Below, in pieces: positions 36,309-48,295 of a stretch of DNA of 64,000 nucleotides. The translations under genes and the position numbers were made by a program. Within the stretch, counting starts at the first letter, position 1; the number at the start of each line of letters is the position of its first letter. Source of the stretch: Rhizomys pruinosus (lineage: Eukaryota > Chordata > Mammalia > Rodentia > Spalacidae). Under the pieces are notes generated by a model. The model was given only the letters and a program-made list of their open reading frames with translations, was not told where the DNA came from and made no database searches. The DNA lies in assembly GCA_009823505.1 (NCBI GenBank), contig VZQC01004530.1, positions 1,609,641-1,673,640 of the forward strand, written 5' to 3'.

Positions 36309-36965
36309 TTAATAGTTTTTCTTCAGCAATGTCTAATATGCCATTAATTTCACTGACACACTGTAGATTTTATTCTGGAGATTTTATTTGATTTATTTCA
36401 ATATTTTCCAATTTCAACTTTATGAATGTATAGAATGAAGATATAACTGTCTCGATGCCTTCAAACTGCTAATTTTTATACTTATGCCTGTGTGATTGAT
36501 CGGTGCTTCTTTGCACACCTGGTATTTTTTTCCTTGCATAGCCCATATGTTGATTTTTATGTTTTTTAAGAACTACATATTTCTGAATTTCAATAACTAA
36601 TCTTGAGCTTTGTTCTGTGACACAGTTTAATTAACTGGAAGCAGTCTAGATCTTTTGATCCTTGCTTTTCCTGTTAATTGGAACTGGAGCTGTGCTCAGC
36701 TCCCCATGTAGACCAGGTCCTTCTGTGTTGACTACTTGATGCTTTGCAAATGTGCAGTTTTTTTTTTTTTTTCCAGTCTGACTGGTGAGAACAGGAGTTA
36801 TTTCTGGTCTGTGTATATTCTGGGTGCTGTTAGTACTAATCCTTTCCTTAGTTCTTTTCCTGGCATTGAGTAATTTGTTCATATGCATATGCTGATTAGT
36901 TCTCTGCAGAATACAGAACTTTTCTCTGAGTGGCTGGCTTATCTCTGGTCCTCCACTCTGCAACT
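36309..36965 (-). mobile_element. Ancient L1M-like fragment, part 4
   Basis: Starts tcagcaatgtctaatatgcc and ccattaatttcactgacaca, continuing the old L1 3' UTR order after part 3. The 36-codon-scale open frames have no meaning. Confidence 0.55.
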
Positions 36966-37096
36966 CTAGTTATTTTTGCTATTCCCTGCTGGGCTCCACC
37001 TGGCTGTCCTCCTGTGCCACAGTTAGCTGGCACCTTCCTCAAGGACCACTGTCCTTGGTTGTCTAATGTCTAGTGTCTCAAAAGCTATTGCCGTGT

Positions 37097-37152
37097 GCGA
37101 GTGTGTGTGTGTGTGTGTGTGTGTGTGGTGTGTTTTTTTTTTTTTTTTTTTG
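37097..37152 (+). repeat. (TG)n followed by poly-T
   Basis: About 14 TG units (37100-37127) and then a T run (37131-37151), read directly. Confidence 0.95.
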
Positions 37153-37179
37153 GTTGTTTAGAGTGGGTTATATGCAGGT

Positions 37180-37905
37180 TGCTAGCTTGACCTTTCAAAT
37201 CTACTATTTAAAACTCTTTAATGCACCCCCACCCTTAGGAGAAGAGCCTGAACTCTTTGACATTGTCTAAAGCATGTTCATGATCCATGCCTGCTCACCA
37301 CAGCCATTCTTGGTTCCTTCTCACTAACCTGTCTCACTTTCCTCACACCCGTGGCCTCTGCTAGCTCAGGGCTCTTTATCCAGCCTACTCCTTGCACACT
37401 CTTCTCCCCACTTCCTTGCATGCCGAGCTCCACCAGTCTTGCAGAAGCTGCCCTACCTACATTGGACTGCACCTCCCACACCCTGTCCCAGCTACATTAA
37501 ACTAAATGACCCTACCCTAAAGAGGGGATATTGTCTTTTTCACAGCCATGCCTTTGCCCTGGCTGCTTCTCCTGCCTAGAATGCTTCTGTCCTCTCTGCC
37601 TAGATAGCTCCTATCTGCCTGCTAGGCTTCCAGGGGATGTGGCTTCTTGAAGGCATTTCATGCACCTTTCCCATTCCCTCTCCATTTTCCTCTGGATTCC
37701 AATGAATTATCTCTCTTCGTGCTTCCTTAATGCCCTGCCTATGTCTCCCTCTGCCACAGCACGTTTCAAGTTCTACTGCAGGAACTTGTCTTTGAGCCTT
37801 TCCTCTAACTGGGCAGAAATGGGGTCTGCTTGGTTTTCTCTGTATTTCCAGATCCTTGGGGAGCACTGTCTATACTTAGCTCTTTTCTGGGTGCTGTATT
37901 GGGTT
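37180..37905 (+). mobile_element. L2-like LINE remnant
   Basis: Order and wording fit old L2 3' sequence: gcctttgccctggctgcttc, then tgcctagaatgcttctg, later gaacttgtctttgagccttt. It is very diverged and has no coding capacity. Confidence 0.55.
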
Positions 37906-38921
37906 CTTGTCCCTGCTAAGCACTAACATGAGTAACTAAGGAACATGGGCATTTTGCAGGGGTTGCTCTGCTCTTGGAAAATGGGGTGCATTAAGCAAAA
38001 CAAGTCATATTGGATGCTATGGCCAATGCAATTAAAAGCCTTGTCAAACTGCCCACCTCTGGCTCCAAATGGGAACATTGTTGAAATCCCTCCCAACTCA
38101 AGGCTGGGATCAGCTGAAATGGGCAATTATTGCAGTGAACAATCCATTACTTATACTGTCAACAGTTCTTTTCTCTCTAAATGCAGAATGAAGTGGAAAA
38201 TGCTGTGGGAGTCTGGTGGCATTTAATTTACTGATATGGCTTGGTGGGAGCCATTCTTTAACCTGGCCATGGACAGCAACAGCATAGGGAATGCATTACA
38301 TCGGAGAGCACTAGGGGAGCCATTTAGCTATTCCATGTCTCACTCAACTCACATGTAAAATTAAACTGATGGAGGAGAATGCTTGTCACACCATCGTAGT
38401 TGCTATGGTGATGGACTATTGAGACACATAGCTGTGCTGCCCTGAGCCAAACCAATTTCTTTTGATACTGCTTGTCATTGCATACAGGAATAATGACTGG
38501 TAGGGTTTCATTCTCTTTTTGAATTGGAAACTTTCTAGTGAGGCTTGGTGTAGAAAGGCCATTATACTGGCTATTTTGTACAGTTAACTCAAGGCTGCTG
38601 TGCCAATGGGGATACTCAGCCTAGACTCACTTACATGGTATGCTGGGCTGATTTGATGAGGAGATGGTTATAATCAGAAGAAACCTGGTCCAGGCCGTTC
38701 ACTGCCCCTGGTCTTGCCTGTTACTCTATCACCATCTGGATACCCTTTAGTTCAATATCTTGCAGTTCAATATCTTGAAATGCTGTTGGCCAGTCTGGAA
38801 GTTCAGCTGAAAATTATAGATCAGTGCCTGCCACAACAGCTGTATCTCTTAACTAGAGGGTACCAACAGACACCAGCAGGTCACCTTATACAATGGTACA
38901 AATGTGGCTGGTCAGAAGGTT
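37906..38921. other. Unassigned unique sequence, possible conserved noncoding stretch
   Basis: No repeat or exon was recognised. The part 37940-38230 has AT-rich homeobox/SOX-like words (caattattg, cattgttg). It also has a 13-base word repeated near 38750 and 38765 (gttcaatatcttg). Confidence 0.4.
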
Positions 38922-38936
38922 AGAAGTGGGGTCTGA

Positions 38937-39126
38937 CTGAAACAGTGAACTTCTGCTCAAAACAGTCAACTTCCACATGGAGAATATTGAGAAAGACTGA
39001 GAAAGAGATGAAAAGCATGTTTGGCAGAATGCATGAGCTCTGGTGGGGTGGGAGGATAGGGTGGGGGACACGGGTCTAGATTTGATAATCTTGTACAAAA
39101 TATATATTAAAAAATAAAAATAAAAA
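38937..39126 (+). mobile_element. Very short L1 3' end insertion
   Basis: A perfect 15-bp duplication, agaagtggggtctga, flanks it (38922-38936 and 39127-39141). It contains only the last 190 bases of an L1: gagaaagactgagaaagaga, the G-rich tract and the A-rich tail. It is a severely 5'-truncated young insertion. Confidence 0.93.
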
Positions 39127-39141
39127 AGAAGTGGGGTCTGA

Positions 39142-42100
39142 GAGATGAAATGGTTGCAGAGAACTTGTGGTGTAGACAACTACACATCTAGGGAACCACA
39201 GGCCAGGGTTATAACAACAGACTGAAACCTTGGCTAATATAAGCAAAAACAGATATTCATGAAAGACTAGTGATCTTGAAGGCTCTCCAACAAGACACTG
39301 CCTCAAACCTTGTATGGTGCCAGTTATGCTTCTGTTGGGCATAAATATTACTCTGAAATACACAAGAACTTCACCTGGTACTCACTGATGATGATGGAGG
39401 CCAGAAACTAGAGTCCACCCTATGCCCACTGATGGTACCAGATATGAGGCACCAGAGTCTACAACTGATAGCACTGGTCACCAGGTATCCGAGTTCACCC
39501 TGCACCCTGCACCACTGTGAGAGCCAGATGCCAAGCATATGTGTCCACCCTACACCAAGAGATGGTACTGGACACTGGGCACTACAGTTCTTTCCTGTTG
39601 CCCATGAAAAGCTGAATGCTTCCATTATTTCCTTCAATCTCAAAGAGAATCTATAGGATTCCCTGTGTTCTCCCTTGTGAGGGGAAGCATATTCAGGGGT
39701 ATCTATTACAAGACTTGGGCCATGTGCCTTCTATCACGTGTATGAGTCTGTTTGAGAGAGATGGAGATAGAGACAAAGAGAGGAAGAGGAAAGAGGGGGA
39801 GGAAGGGGAAAGGAGGAAGACATTCTTAATATGGTATATCTCATTTCAGGAAAATTACTCTAAGTCCACTAGGACACCCAGGGCACCCCACATCCATCGC
39901 ACCTCTCAAAGTCACATGTCTGAACTTGGTTCGCCATCTCTGCGTAAGCCACTTCCTCTCTGGCATCTTCCTAGGTGAGCATGCTACTTCACTTTCCCAC
40001 TTCTATAATCTGGGCCTTGGACTTGGTTCCTCCAAGTCCAGGAGTCCATCCTCACAGGTCCTCTCTCAGATGGAACCACTGTGCCTCATTAGGAGGACCT
40101 TCCCTCTGCCCATGCCCCTCACTTGGTCAGGTCCACTGTAGCCTCTCACTCTCTCTAGCTGGCTCCTGCTTTAGGCCCAGGCTGCCCATGCCAGGTCCTC
40201 TCTCCCCTGTGTCACAGTGGTCTTTGTTAAATGTTATTCCCTAGTTTAAAATCCCTCAAAGTATCTGCACTGCCCTTAGATCCCACCCCCTTAGAATTTT
40301 TAGTAATAATCCCTGTTTGCATTCTTACTCCTCATGTGTTACACACTCCTGTTCTCCACAAGATAGCTGCAAAGTACACACTAATGTCCCTGCACGGTCA
40401 CCCTAGGTAGTGAGCAGAGGGTCCATTTCACAGATGCAGCAGCTGAGGCCATAGCAATGCTATCAGTCCCAGAACTCGAGGTTAGGTATGTGCTGCTCAA
40501 GCTCCTGGCTTCAGTCAGGCCGTTGTGTGTTCTGCCTGTACAGCTCTAGCTATCTTTTATCAGAAGGCTCATCTCAAGACCTCCTTTGTTTGCATCAAAC
40601 CCCAGGTGCTACTCAACTCCAGATAATCTATTTTTCCAGTATATACATTCCTATGATATCATTTTATTGACAAATTAAGCATATATGAGATTAACAATAG
40701 TAGCTAGTAATGAGACACAGTAATTATAACTATGTAGCAAGTTATGTTGGTGTGGTTCTCTGTGTCTGCCTATCTGTCTGTCTGTCCATCTCCACTATGC
40801 TTGCTCTGCTTGATGACCGTGGGGAACCACAGGAACCCCACATGGAGGAAAAAAGACAATGTTTTCTGTAGCCAGCTGCACAAAGACTTGCTATCTCCCA
40901 CATCTCCTTTAACCATTCCTTTCCTTTACCTCAGGCATGGTTTAAAATCCCTCAGCGTGTCCTTAAATCCTGCTCCCTTGGAACCTTTGGTAACACTTTC
41001 TCTTTCCTCCTTTGCTTCTCATGTGCTACTGTTCCTGCTCTCTACAGTATAGCGACAAGGTACACGTTAATACTGCCCTTCTCCTTCTACTGTTTGAATC
41101 ACGTGGCTGTTCATTCTGGGACTAGCCTCTTTCGAGGAGTCTTTCCTGCTCACAATATTCTCCACATGTCCTGCCTTGACTTTGGCTCTACCAGTACCCT
41201 CAGCCCTCCCACTAAGCTGGCATTGCGTCCCTGATGGGCAGTTTGTGAATCTGAAAGTGAGCGACAGCCCCAGAGCAGGAGGCTGGTTAGCGGGCCTGCA
41301 ATACTTTCAGCATGAGCCACATCAAATTCAGACTTCCCTGCAAGGATTCACTAATCCTTCCTGCTCCGTGTAAACCTCTCCTCGTTGTGTGAATGTGTGG
41401 CAGGGTATCTTTCTGAGTCTCTGTCCCATGGGTGAGCAACTGGAACGTGAGCTTTGACATAGCTCTTCCCCAACGGCCTCCATTCCCACCTTGATAAAAC
41501 ATGACCAGAGTACAGTATTGTCGCAGTGTAGGCATCTGCCTTCAGGAGGACTTATAACGGGACATCTTTTCACCAGCTAATCTAAACAATTCTTGTTGGT
41601 TTTCTGTTTGTTTGCTTTGGGTTGGTTTTTTGGTTTTGGTTTGGTTTGGTTTGGTTTGGGGGTTTTTTTTTCCCCTTTGTCTGCTGCCAGAGGAAAAGTG
41701 ATAGTTTCTGGAAAATAATAAGGAGGAAGGGAATTGAAATTGAGTTATACTCTCCCGCTGTGGGTTATTTTCACTAGAGAGTGGCAGTGTCACCGGCTCT
41801 GTAAGGCCACATGGTGTGGGCTCCAAGAGCATCCCACCATCCAGGCAGTTCTCATTACCTCAGTGCTAAGCTGCTGGGAATTACCCCTTACCTGCAAACT
41901 GGTTTGTCCTTATGTTCCATCGGCCTATAAGTTGATAAGGCTGCTCTTGGTATACTTCGGAAAGGGGTTCTCTGGCCTGTACCCCTTACCAGACCTGTCC
42001 TAGAAGATTCTCCCTCATGAGAATCCAAACATGCCTGGCAGTGAAGATATCTGTGGGCAGTTACCTCACCAGAAAAGATATATGGATGCACCTTGTAGGC

Positions 42101-42357
42101 CTTGCTCATCCATGCAGTTATCTTGCATGCCACAAGAAAAGGTGCAAATAGCTGTAAATCCTCTGTGCCACTCTAACTGCTAGGACAGAATAACAGAGGC
42201 AGGAGCACCCACTGGATAGCAGAAGACTCCCAGGTTATGACAAGCAAACTGGACTCTCCCCACATGCTGGTTTGTTAGAGACCTGGGTCAAAATGTATCT
42301 AATAACATGTGTCCCAGGCATCCCCTTGTTGATCCCTGTCCCTGGGCTTGTCCATAC
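39142..42357. other. Unassigned intronic sequence with L2-like pieces
   Basis: Two related segments (40245-40390 and 40939-41080) share landmarks and may be L2 pieces or a local duplication. A TTTGG-rich tract lies at 41600-41675. No exon or RNA gene was recognised. Confidence 0.45.
41600..41675 (+). repeat. (TTTGG)n low-complexity tract
   Basis: GT-rich text with four clear ttggt units (ttggtttggtttggtttggt) between T-rich runs, read directly. Confidence 0.9.
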
Positions 42358-42611
42358 CTGTTGGGATGGTGCCACGGGCCTGGCTGGCTGTTGGCTGGGC
42401 TGTATGCCGAAAGCAGCTGCCTGTTGGTAAGGAGGTGGTTGGGAGCTGTGTGTGGGCCTGTGGTGTGGTGAGAGGCAGGACAGGCCTCGTGGCAGCGGCT
42501 GGGCTGCTGAGACTTCCACCGCCAGGGTGCATGGTGGTGGCCATCCCCTTGGCCAATGGAGACCCTCCAAGGACATTATTCCAGGGTGACCCAGCCCCTC
42601 CTCCAGGAACC
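42358..42611 (-). CDS. Sh3rf3: Sh3rf3 internal exon, Pro/Ser/Thr-rich linker after SH3-3
   Basis: This exon of 254 nt lies between the acceptor ttattttcctag and the donor gtatgg. Its first G completes the Arg split with the SH3 exon, 84 codons follow, and one G is left for the Ala codon completed at 23612. The peptide starts VPGGGAGSPWNN, contains GGSPLAKG and ends ASQARGTIPT. It is low-complexity, rich in Pro, Ser, Thr and Ala, and probably disordered. It matches the SH3RF3 linker between the third and fourth SH3 domains as I recall it. No catalytic or folded motif is visible; such linkers usually hold docking and phosphorylation sites. An open frame of similar length on the other strand is a shadow of the GC-rich coding sequence. 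Confidence 0.93.
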
Positions 42612-43158
42612 CTAGGAAAATAAGCAAAATCAAGCCAGTGAGTGGGCTCAGGTAAAATCAGGCCATGTGCCTGAGAGATGAAAGTCAAGTGGTCCATGAA
42701 AGTCCTAAAACAATATCAAGACAGTGTTTAGTTGAAGTATGTCCAGAGATCAAGCTGAACAGAACAGTACCCTTCATGCTGCCAACTTCTAAAATGAAGA
42801 TTTAAGAAATAGACAAAGAACACTAAGAATGAGATGAATTATCTTAATATCATAACTATGCTTGATTTGTCCTAACAAAGAGCTGCATGCTTCTAAACAC
42901 AACCAGAAAGACTGGTAAGCTCAGTCATGTGTTACATGACACATCTACAGCACGTCGGGATATTGTGCTGGCTCCCTCTAGACACAGAACCCTGATGTTT
43001 CTGCCAGTCACTAGAAAAGGACCCAGGCAGCAACACTATTCCCCTCTGACAATGCCAGGGAACTTGTCTTTTTATACTTCAAACAGATGCCCTTTCACTC
43101 CAAAGCTCCCAGATGAAACCATTTTATAAGAGATGAGCACAGCACCATCAGAAACAAT
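42612..43158. other. Unassigned unique intronic sequence
   Basis: Nothing recognisable apart from the acceptor tract next to the exon. Confidence 0.45.
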
Positions 43159-43159
43159 C

Positions 43160-43352
43160 TTTTAATTTAAAAAAGTTATTTTATGAGTGTATTGACTGCA
43201 TGTACATAAGTACACCTGTGTCATTCAATGCCCTCAGAGGACAGAAGAGGACATTGGATCCCCTGGAACTGGAGTTACACACAGTTGGTTCTGGGATTAG
43301 AACCCAGGTCTTCTGCAAGTGTGCTTAACTGCTAAGCCATCTCTCCAGGCCT
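43160..43352 (-). mobile_element. B2 SINE, older type
   Basis: Minus-oriented B2 with ccctggaactggagttacac and the head aagccatctctccagg. It lacks the 17-bp duplication and part of the B-box region is missing. Confidence 0.85.
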
Positions 43353-45544
43353 GGAAATGACCTTTAACTCTCTCTATTCATGTATTTGCTTCAACCCATG
43401 CCTTGGATCTGGGGGTAGAGTGAAAGCTCAAAAAAGTTCCTTTGGGCTCTGGTTCAGGGACTAGGTAAGCTCCAGTCCCTGCCTTTCCTGGACCAGGTCC
43501 ACCCTTACCGATCTGTGGCTTGGGTAGGTGTCTCCAAGAGGAGAAGAGATCCCACAGCACTCGGGGGGCTTCTGTGTAGCAGTGGTAGAGAGAAAGGCCT
43601 CCTAGAAAGGGGGTCACTGCTTAGGAGCCATTGGCATGGTGGTCCTTCCTCAGCCTCAGGGCTATCCTAGACTTTGCCTCTAGTGAAAGAGTGGCCCTGC
43701 CAAAGTGCCAGCCCACGCCCTCTGGGAAGACAGCCATAAACCAGCTCTATGCACACATCTCTCTGCCTCAGAGTACTTTGAGCTGACTTAGGTAGGGCAG
43801 AAGGTAGCTTTAGGTCTGCGCATAAGGTCTAGGCTTTCTGTTGTCCCTCTCACATCTGTCCTGAGGTTTCCTTTGGAAACAGTGAGGATAATTAACAGTG
43901 TCAATCCTAGGACAGCACCACAGAAGGGACAACCCTGTGCTTCTGTGAATAAAGACTGCAGCCAGTTGCCCACTTTGTAGTAAGTTGTGTGGGGGCCCAG
44001 ATGAGAAGCAAAGGCTTCTGAGATACTGATTTCGGGGAATCCCAGGAATGCCTTTTTTGAGGAACTACAGAGGATACCAGTGCTTCAGTCATCAGAGTCA
44101 GACCTGCAGGGACATCTGTTTTATGGTCTCTGTGCCTCTCAAAACATACCTAGCTGAAGACAGGGGCACAAAGGAAGTCAGAACTTATGAGGTACACAAA
44201 CTGAGGTGGCCCATGTCACCCAGAATTCCAGTTTCATTCCAGTTCAGCCTCTGTATATCAAAGTCCTAGCAGGATGTGGACAATTCTAATGACAGAATTT
44301 TAATCAAAACTACCAGACTTACTCAACCTGCACTTACTGAGTACCTAGTACATACATATCATATGCAAGGAGCCCAGGTGCAAAGCAAGAGATGGCTGCT
44401 ATGCCCAAGTGGCTCTGCATACCTCTGCACGACTCACAACGAGCTTCAGACAGGGACACAGATAAAGTTTTCCTTAGCAAGTGGACTTAAGAACCAGCTC
44501 CTGGAGGAGATGCTAAGTTTCACTGGGTAATAGAAAGGGGTAGGGATACATTCTAGACTCGGTATATGTGAGGGGAACCAATCCAGCTGGTAGAACTCTT
44601 TCCCCAGCTTAGAATCCTAGGCAGGTAGCTTAGACAGGATTGGGTAAAGGGCAGGGCAGGTACACTGGTCAAGTTGCCCTACACATGTTGTGCTCATACT
44701 ACAAATGTATGTACATGTATGTACATATATCAGACACACATACGCAGTTATGCCAATGCTCTACAAATTCCCCAAGGGGCATGTCAAAGCTCATGCCCTA
44801 AGCAGCCACCTCTCTGCCCAGGTGACATGGTTTAGGGCAGAGGAGTTTCATGAAGGCCCCTGCAGCGTGCTCCTCGTGCTCCTCCCTGCTGGGGATCACC
44901 TGAGTGACGGACCACTCATCACATACCTTCTTTGTCTTTATAACTCCCTTCCCTAGGACCATAGGACAGCTGTACTCCCCATACCTCCGAGCACCCTCCA
45001 GAAAGCCCTGGCTGCAGAATACCCAGCCCCCCTGAGCCATGACACCAACAACGTGTCCTCCCAGGCACCTTCTGAAGCCACTGGGACAGGCAAGCATCAG
45101 TCTGGCAACTGTGGCAAGGCACAGGAATGATTCCACATGTTCTTCAGGGTCCTTTTCCAAGGATAGCCAACACCCAAGTGCCATATCGTCAGCTTATTTA
45201 CATGTCCTCATTTACATGACATAGTCCTGTGCCCCAAGGGGCTGCTGTGAGTGACACCAAGCAGCCAAGCAGTGGACCTCTGAACATAATGGAGACTTCT
45301 CAGACAATTCTGAGCTTCTCTTTAGTGAACTTTAATAATTGACTTTTCTATTTAATAAGTTTAATAATTGAGATTTGTAAAATTCTAGAACATACAAGGA
45401 AGAAAAATTTTTACTTCCTTATAATGTTACCACTCACTAACAATTATTACTTTAAGGCATGTATCATTTTCCTTTGTATGGATGGCTTTACATCTTACCG
45501 AACTGTGTATGATGATGCACTCTGTACACACGGGCATGACATAA
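43353..45544. other. Unassigned unique intronic sequence
   Basis: No exon, RNA gene or clear repeat was recognised; a short ATGTAC-rich run lies at 44700-44730. Confidence 0.45.
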
Positions 45545-45960
45545 GTGGATGCTGTCCTCATATGTTGTACATGTACTGTACATACATTATATATACATGC
45601 ACATATTGTGCTCACACTGAAAATTCACACTTGCTACGAACATACTATGTTTACACTGCATATATGCATATGTGCAACTGTACCTATATCATGCACATAT
45701 GCAGATACCCACATGCACATAATATAGACATATCAAATTGTAAATGCATGCACACATTGTGCACACATGGTTACACACACCAATGTGGGGTATACACTGC
45801 ATGAATACATGCATATATACACAACACAACTCTACTACATATATGTACATGAGCATATTCACTGCATACACACACTATACCCATGCACACCTATATGAGC
45901 ATGTACACATGATAACACCCTCCACATGTTACACACTCACACACACACTGGCCTGCTCAC
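45545..45960 (+). repeat. ACAT/CACA-type low-complexity tract
   Basis: About 400 bases of imperfect acat, catg and caca words. It is probably a decayed microsatellite. Open frames of 60-126 codons on both strands, rich in Tyr, Thr, His and Cys, come from this composition. Confidence 0.85.
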
Positions 45961-46257
45961 AAACACATGCACTAGGGATCTTGCTCTGTGGTGACCTTCC
46001 CATGCCCACTCAGCTGCTGTTGCTGCCCTGACTCTAGCTCCTGCCATTTTATCTCCTGGATACCCAGGGTTCACTGAGTAAAGCCAAGTAAACCAGGCTC
46101 AATAAGGAAGCCATTCCCTAAGCAGAACTCAAATGTCCCCACTGCCTCTGGACTGAGTGTATTCAGGGATCAGCCCATGCTGTGGCCTCTAGAGTTTAAA
46201 CAGCATTAGGGGAATTCAATCCTTGCTCTCTTCTTGCCCAGGTTTCTATGCCCTCAC

Positions 46258-46428
46258 CTGGAGACAGGTGTCACGTAGTTTCCAGGGAACACCCCAGAGA
46301 CCCCAGTCCTCAGTGAGGCCCCCTTGAACCAGCCATCCTGGCACTTCTCCAGCACACGGTACATCTCACCCTTGCGCAATTCTAGCTCATCATTCTTCTG
46401 GGGCTTGTATGCATATAGGGCCAGGTAC
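46258..46428 (-). CDS. Sh3rf3: Sh3rf3 internal exon, third SH3 domain
   Basis: This 171-nt exon encodes almost exactly one SH3 domain. The acceptor is ctctgcccacag and the donor is gtgagg. One G completes the split Val, 56 codons follow, and the last AG joins a G in the next exon to make Arg. SH3 hallmarks appear in order: the ALYAY motif (ALYDY class), the acidic RT-loop DELEL with RKGE, the ligand-pocket Trp in DGWFKG, and the C-terminal GVFPGNYV. The peptide fits the third SH3 domain of SH3RF3 better than my memory of SH3RF1, which differs around the first strand and the Cys-Gln-Asp-Gly loop. SH3 domains bind proline-rich partners in this cytoplasmic scaffold ligase. The exon starts and ends in the same phase, so skipping it would remove the domain without a frameshift. 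No stop or indel is present. The ATG upstream in the open frame is intronic and is not a start. Confidence 0.95.
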
Positions 46429-48135
46429 CTGTGGGCAGAGGACAAGGACAAGTGTCAGTGGACATCTTTGTGGGTCAGAGCATGCACAGGACATTCAGAG
46501 CTCTTCAAAAAGGGTGGCCTCACTAGAGAATTGTGACTGCCTGTTTCTAAGTAATATTTATACTACTAATTTGACTTCTACTTTTCTTTTAAGCCTTATT
46601 TGCCAATAAGGCTGAACAGACTTCAACCCATCTTGTAACATACTGAGGACACCTTGATCTACTTGCATTGCTAGTGAGGACTGGAAAAACTGGTGGGAGG
46701 GCTCTGTTCCTTTGGGAGACTGGGTGACTCCTGGTTTCTGAACTGCTGGAGGAACCTACATCAGGTATTTACTCCCAAGATTCAGCCATGAAAGCAGATA
46801 AAGGCCTCAGTTCCACAGGGAAGAAAGATGAGCCATCTCAATGGTCTGGTACCACGACAAGGTCTCGGGGTCCTGTTGACCCTGTCCTGGGCCAGCAAGC
46901 CCTTGGAAATTCCTGATTGCAGCAGGTATCTGAGGCTGATAGACACCCAGAATCCCCACAGCACCCTCCTGACTCTGGAAGCAGACTTCACAGTAGAAGG
47001 AAGCAGAAGCAGAGCACAGCGTACTAGGATTCACGTAAGAACCAAGGACGTCCTGAGGAAGAGTCCAGAATGAAATGAGAGTCCTGTGGAGGCCAAAGGT
47101 TTCCTGGTCTTCAAATCAAATCTGCTGTGCTTTTGCAGCCTGCTAACCATGATCTCCGGTTCTACCAGGTACAGATCTGCATCCTTGTTCATAGGCCTCC
47201 TTCCCCTAGGGACCTGCCTGAGGATGAAAGCAAGGTGCCTGTTCTTTGTTTCCCTGTGTGAGAAGACAAACATTAACAATGTCCTGGATGTCTGAGACAA
47301 GTAGCCATGAGGAGAGGACGCTCCTCTGGTGGGGGGTGGGCTGTCGATCCAGTCTGCCCATAGGGTGGGCAAGAGGACCAGTGTATGATCTTCCTCTTTC
47401 ATGGCCACAGAGGAGACACTACCAACAGAAAAGACATCTGAAGACTACATTTACACACCAAAGTCTATATGTAATGTATATGCACCATGGAAGCAGGGTA
47501 GGAAAAGGCCGAGGAAGGGAGCAGAGATGGCTGGGATTCCAGGATACCATAAGAAAGATTAACACATGAGGTGAACCCACTCTCAAGAAAACAAATAAAT
47601 CCTTGTAAAGCTGTGCTCATTCTGTCCCTTTATGTTTTAAGAACAGTATCTGACTCAAAATACAGCAGAAAGCTGAGGAAGAGGGCTGGTGGCTCCTGGG
47701 AGTTGGGTGGGTCACAGAGAGTTCGAATCTCACCAGGTTTATATTTGCCCTCTGTGATAAGAGGGGAAGTGGCCCTGGTGCTCAGCAACTGCATACAGGG
47801 AACAGGGCCCCGATGCTCCAGCCCATTAAAGGAAGGTTGGTGGCCCACTTCTGTTCCTCTAGGTGGGTACAGAGGTGAGCTGGAACCCTACAACCTGTGC
47901 ACTGCCAGAGAACAGAGTCCATGGGGTGGCCCAGGGCTGCAGCCAGGCCAAGCTTCTCTTCCCCGGGTCGCTGTTGGAAACATGTCACACCTGCTGCGAC
48001 TCTGTGCAGTCTGGGTTACATGCAGCCTCATGTAGACTTCATTGCTAAACATGTAACATCAGAGCATCTCTGTAAGAAAGCCTCCCAACTCCTGGTCTAC
48101 TTGCAGAGGTTACTTACCCCTGCCGGGACTCTTGG
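46429..48135. other. Unassigned unique intronic sequence
   Basis: No repeat was clearly recognised. Open frames of up to 154 codons (47571-48035 plus) overlap frames on the other strand and show no domain. Confidence 0.45.
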
Positions 48136-48140
48136 TAGGT

Positions 48141-48295
48141 TTTTTTTTTTTTTTGGTCTTTTCGAGACAGGGTCTCCCTGTAGCCCCAGCTGTCCTGGAA
48201 TTCACTCTGTAGACCAGGCTGGCCTTGAACTCACAAAGATCCGCCTGCCTCTGCCTCCCAAGTGCTAGGATTAAAGGCGTGTACCACCACACCCA
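48141..48295 (-). mobile_element. B1 SINE, nearly full
   Basis: Minus-oriented B1: poly-T, cgagacagggtctccctgta, gaccaggctggccttgaact and the end ggattaaaggcgtgtaccac. Flanks cttggtaggttt and tctcagtaggtttt suggest an imperfect target-site duplication. Low divergence suggests a fairly young copy. Confidence 0.93.

Larger units (their letters stand above)
23613..42357 (-). other. Sh3rf3: Sh3rf3 intron, about 18.7 kb
   Basis: The phases of the flanking exons join to an Ala codon. The intron contains the nested L1 cluster at 27.5-37 kb, an L2-like remnant and a short L1 3' end at 38937. Confidence 0.9.
42612..46257 (-). other. Sh3rf3: Sh3rf3 intron, about 3.6 kb
   Basis: This intron separates the SH3 exon from the first linker exon. 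It holds one B2, an ACAT-type low-complexity tract and otherwise unassigned unique sequence. Confidence 0.9.

Noticed and set aside
42235..42697. Other open frames over the 254-nt exon, on both strands
   Set aside because: Only the frame consistent with both split codons matches SH3RF3; the others do not join to neighbouring exons.
45424..46031. Open frames of 60-126 codons rich in Tyr, Cys, His and Thr
   Set aside because: They come from the ACAT/CACA low-complexity tract and appear on both strands.
47571..48035. 154-codon plus-strand frame
   Set aside because: Antisense frames of similar size overlap it, no domain is visible, and no promoter or splice signal supports it.
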